From Paraflavitalea sp966211765 (GTDB lineage: Bacteria > Bacteroidota > Bacteroidia > Chitinophagales > Chitinophagaceae), in the NCBI GenBank assembly GCA_966211765.1, contig CBIHOV010000044.1:1-64000 (forward strand): 64,000 bases of DNA, read 5' to 3'. Both the position numbers and the translations under genes were made by a program. The notes under the pieces are model-generated. The model worked only from the letters and a program-made list of their open reading frames with translations, made no database searches and was not told where the DNA came from. Position 1 is the first letter of the stretch. Each line of letters starts with the position of its first letter. This document shows, piece by piece, positions 62,444 through 64,000 of the stretch.

Positions 62444-64000
62444 ATGCAGGATTCCTTTTTCTTCCAGGCCATGCTCTACCTGGCCGCCGCCGTCATCATG
62501 GTTCCCATTGCCAAAAGGCTCGGACTGGGTTCCGTATTAGGATACCTCCTGGCAGGCATCATCATGGGGCCTGCCGTCTTCAACCTTATAGGTAAGGAAG
62601 GGCAGGACCTGATGCACTTTGCTGAATTTGGTGTAGTCATGATGCTCTTTGTCATCGGCCTGGAGCTCGAACCTTCCCGCCTCTGGCGTCTGCGCCGGTC
62701 CATCATTGGCATGGGAGGTATGCAGGTAGTGCTCACCGCCATTGTAGTGGCCGGTATCACCTTGCTTTTTAATGTTAGCTGGCGCGAGGCCCTGGCCCTC
62801 GGCATGATCATATCTCTTTCTTCTACTGCCATTGTACTCCAGTCGCTGCAGGAAAAAGGGTTGATGCAAACTGCTGCCGGACAAAGCTCCTTCTCCGTAT
62901 TGCTCTTCCAGGATATTGCTGTCATCCCCATGCTGGCTCTCTTTCCACTCCTGGCAGGTGATATTGGTAGTGATCATCCTGCTACCCACAACAGTGGCAT
63001 GGCGGGCAATCTCCCCGCATGGGCCCAAACCCTGCTGGTATTCGGTTCCGTATTGTTCATCATTGTGGTGGGCCGGTACCTTACACGTCCATTATTTCGC
63101 CTGATAGCCAAAACAGGGATGCGCGAAATGTTTACCGCTGCTGCCCTCCTCCTGGTTGTAGGCATTGCCGTGCTCATGACAGCCGTAGGCCTCAGCCCGG
63201 CCCTCGGTACTTTCCTGGCCGGTGTGGTACTGGCCAACAGCGAATACCGCCATGAACTTGAAAGCGATATAGATCCCTTCAAAGGCCTCCTCCTCGGCCT
63301 CTTCTTTATAGCTGTTGGTGCGTCCATCAATTTCGGTCTTATATTGCCCCATCCCTTCCTCATACTCGGATTGGTATTTGGCCTCATCTTCATCAAGATG
63401 ATCGTATTGTTCATCGTGGGCAAAGCCTTCCGCATGAGCACGGCTCAGAATTTCATCTTTGCCGTAGGCCTCAGCCAGGTGGGAGAGTTTGCCTTTGTGC
63501 TCATTAGCTTCTCTGCCCAGGGAGGCATCCTGTCCCAAGAGACCACCGATATCATGATGGCCGTGGTGGCCCTTAGCATGGGCCTTACCCCTCTGCTCAT
63601 GATGGTCAATGAAAAATTTATCGTGCCCCGCTTATGCGCCGTCACCGCTGCTACCCTTGTTGTACGCGAAAGCGATGTACAGGCAGAGAACAATCCCGTC
63701 ATCATTGCAGGGTATGGCCACTTTGGCAATACAGTGGGCCGCTTCTTAAGGGCCAACAACATCAGCACTACCATCCTCGATACCGATAGCGACAATGTCG
63801 ATTGGCTCCGCCGCATAGGCTACCAGGTATATTATGGTGATGCCAGCCGGTCCAACCTCCTCGAAATTGCAGGCGCCAAACAGGCCAAGCTCATCGTTAT
63901 CGCCATTGGCGATGGAAAGAAACGCCTCGAGGTCATCGAGACCATCAAAAAGCATTTTCCCGATCTCCAGATGCTCGTGCGCTCTTCCAATCGCTACGAT
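62444..64000 (+). CDS. CPA2-family monovalent cation/proton antiporter, 3' end beyond window
   Basis: The frame opens at ATG 62444 and is still open at the window end (519 codons seen). The N-terminal part has about 12 membrane helices of the KefB/KefC-type exchanger, including GYLLAGIIMGP, VMMLFVIGLELEP and SSTAIVLQSLQEKG. From about residue 420 a cytoplasmic TrkA-N (RCK) domain begins: NPVIIAGYGHFGNTV (Rossmann GxGxxG-like) and YGDASRSNLLEIAGAK. It exchanges K+ or Na+ for H+ and is nucleotide-gated in relatives. The C-terminal RCK part is missing only because the window ends. Confidence 0.93.
   Translation, partial: MQDSFFFQAMLYLAAAVIMVPIAKRLGLGSVLGYLLAGIIMGPAVFNLIGKEGQDLMHFAEFGVVMMLFVIGLELEPSRLWRLRRSIIGMGGMQVVLTAIVVAGITLLFNVSWREALALGMIISLSSTAIVLQSLQEKGLMQTAAGQSSFSVLLFQDIAVIPMLALFPLLAGDIGSDHPATHNSGMAGNLPAWAQTLLVFGSVLFIIVVGRYLTRPLFRLIAKTGMREMFTAAALLLVVGIAVLMTAVGLSPALGTFLAGVVLANSEYRHELESDIDPFKGLLLGLFFIAVGASINFGLILPHPFLILGLVFGLIFIKMIVLFIVGKAFRMSTAQNFIFAVGLSQVGEFAFVLISFSAQGGILSQETTDIMMAVVALSMGLTPLLMMVNEKFIVPRLCAVTAATLVVRESDVQAENNPVIIAGYGHFGNTVGRFLRANNISTTILDTDSDNVDWLRRIGYQVYYGDASRSNLLEIAGAKQAKLIVIAIGDGKKRLEVIETIKKHFPDLQMLVRSSNRYD

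Noticed and set aside
1..64000. tRNA, rRNA, CRISPR, integrase or transposase genes
   Set aside because: Reading both strands, no tRNA-like cloverleaf, rRNA core, regularly spaced repeats or recombinase motifs were seen.

Overview
The window looks like chromosomal DNA of a Bacteroidota, most likely an order Chitinophagales (Chitinophagaceae-type) bacterium. The grounds are SusC/SusD pairs, FecI/FecR regulation of TonB-dependent receptors, a type IX secretion (CHU_C) C-terminal domain, many one-letter-lipobox lipoproteins, promoters of the TAnnTTTG class, and moderate GC. No rRNA, tRNA, CRISPR, IS element or phage gene was seen. The 3' end cuts through a cation/proton antiporter gene.

Layout. 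142-1656: a leucine-rich-repeat protein and an outer-membrane barrel. 1916-19338: one large surface locus, made of an ECF sigma factor, a FecR anti-sigma factor, and then eight tightly packed genes (STN-type TonB receptor, two lipoproteins, three tandem fasciclin lipoproteins, an Oar-like TonB receptor, an IPT/NHL lipoprotein) ending at a strong terminator. 19470-32143: ordinary accessory genes (DUF2264, DUF4251, GH43, DUF3078, a 1443-residue T9SS cargo, a phosphodiesterase-like/alkaline phosphatase fusion, an amine oxidase, a coiled-coil protein). 32247-32372: a possible 41-residue small protein. 32492-33483: a divergent sigma/anti-sigma pair. 33536-39841: a SusC/SusD/TlpA operon preceded by a palindromic operator, a textbook Bacteroidetes promoter and a 32-residue leader peptide that ends Cys-Cys-Cys-stop. 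39888-43172: aldo/keto reductase, small secreted protein, DedA and TerC. 43325-49855: a second FecI/FecR/TonB-receptor locus with the sigma gene divergent. 49842-59451: ABC permease, lpxD, small lipoproteins, a nonsense-interrupted pseudogene, a VOC gene and its decayed partial duplicate, DUF1801, and a ZU5-like lipoprotein. 59554-62289: a Tat-exported YetA/PL26-like protein. 62444-64000: CPA2 antiporter, incomplete.

How it works together. Most of the coding capacity is for sensing and importing extracellular substrates: two FecI/FecR/STN-receptor circuits, a third unusual sigma/anti-sigma pair, and one SusCD system. Carbohydrate-active genes (GH43, DUF2264, YetA/PL26-like) point to plant polysaccharide use. 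The two most interesting items are the Cys-Cys-Cys leader peptide in front of the SusC/SusD/thioredoxin-like operon, which suggests cysteine-responsive attenuation of a sulfur-related importer (an inference), and the eight-gene fasciclin/TonB-receptor operon, whose job I cannot assign. Intergenic DNA also carries several families of short degenerate word-repeats and a four-copy inverted/direct repeat at 57085-57183.
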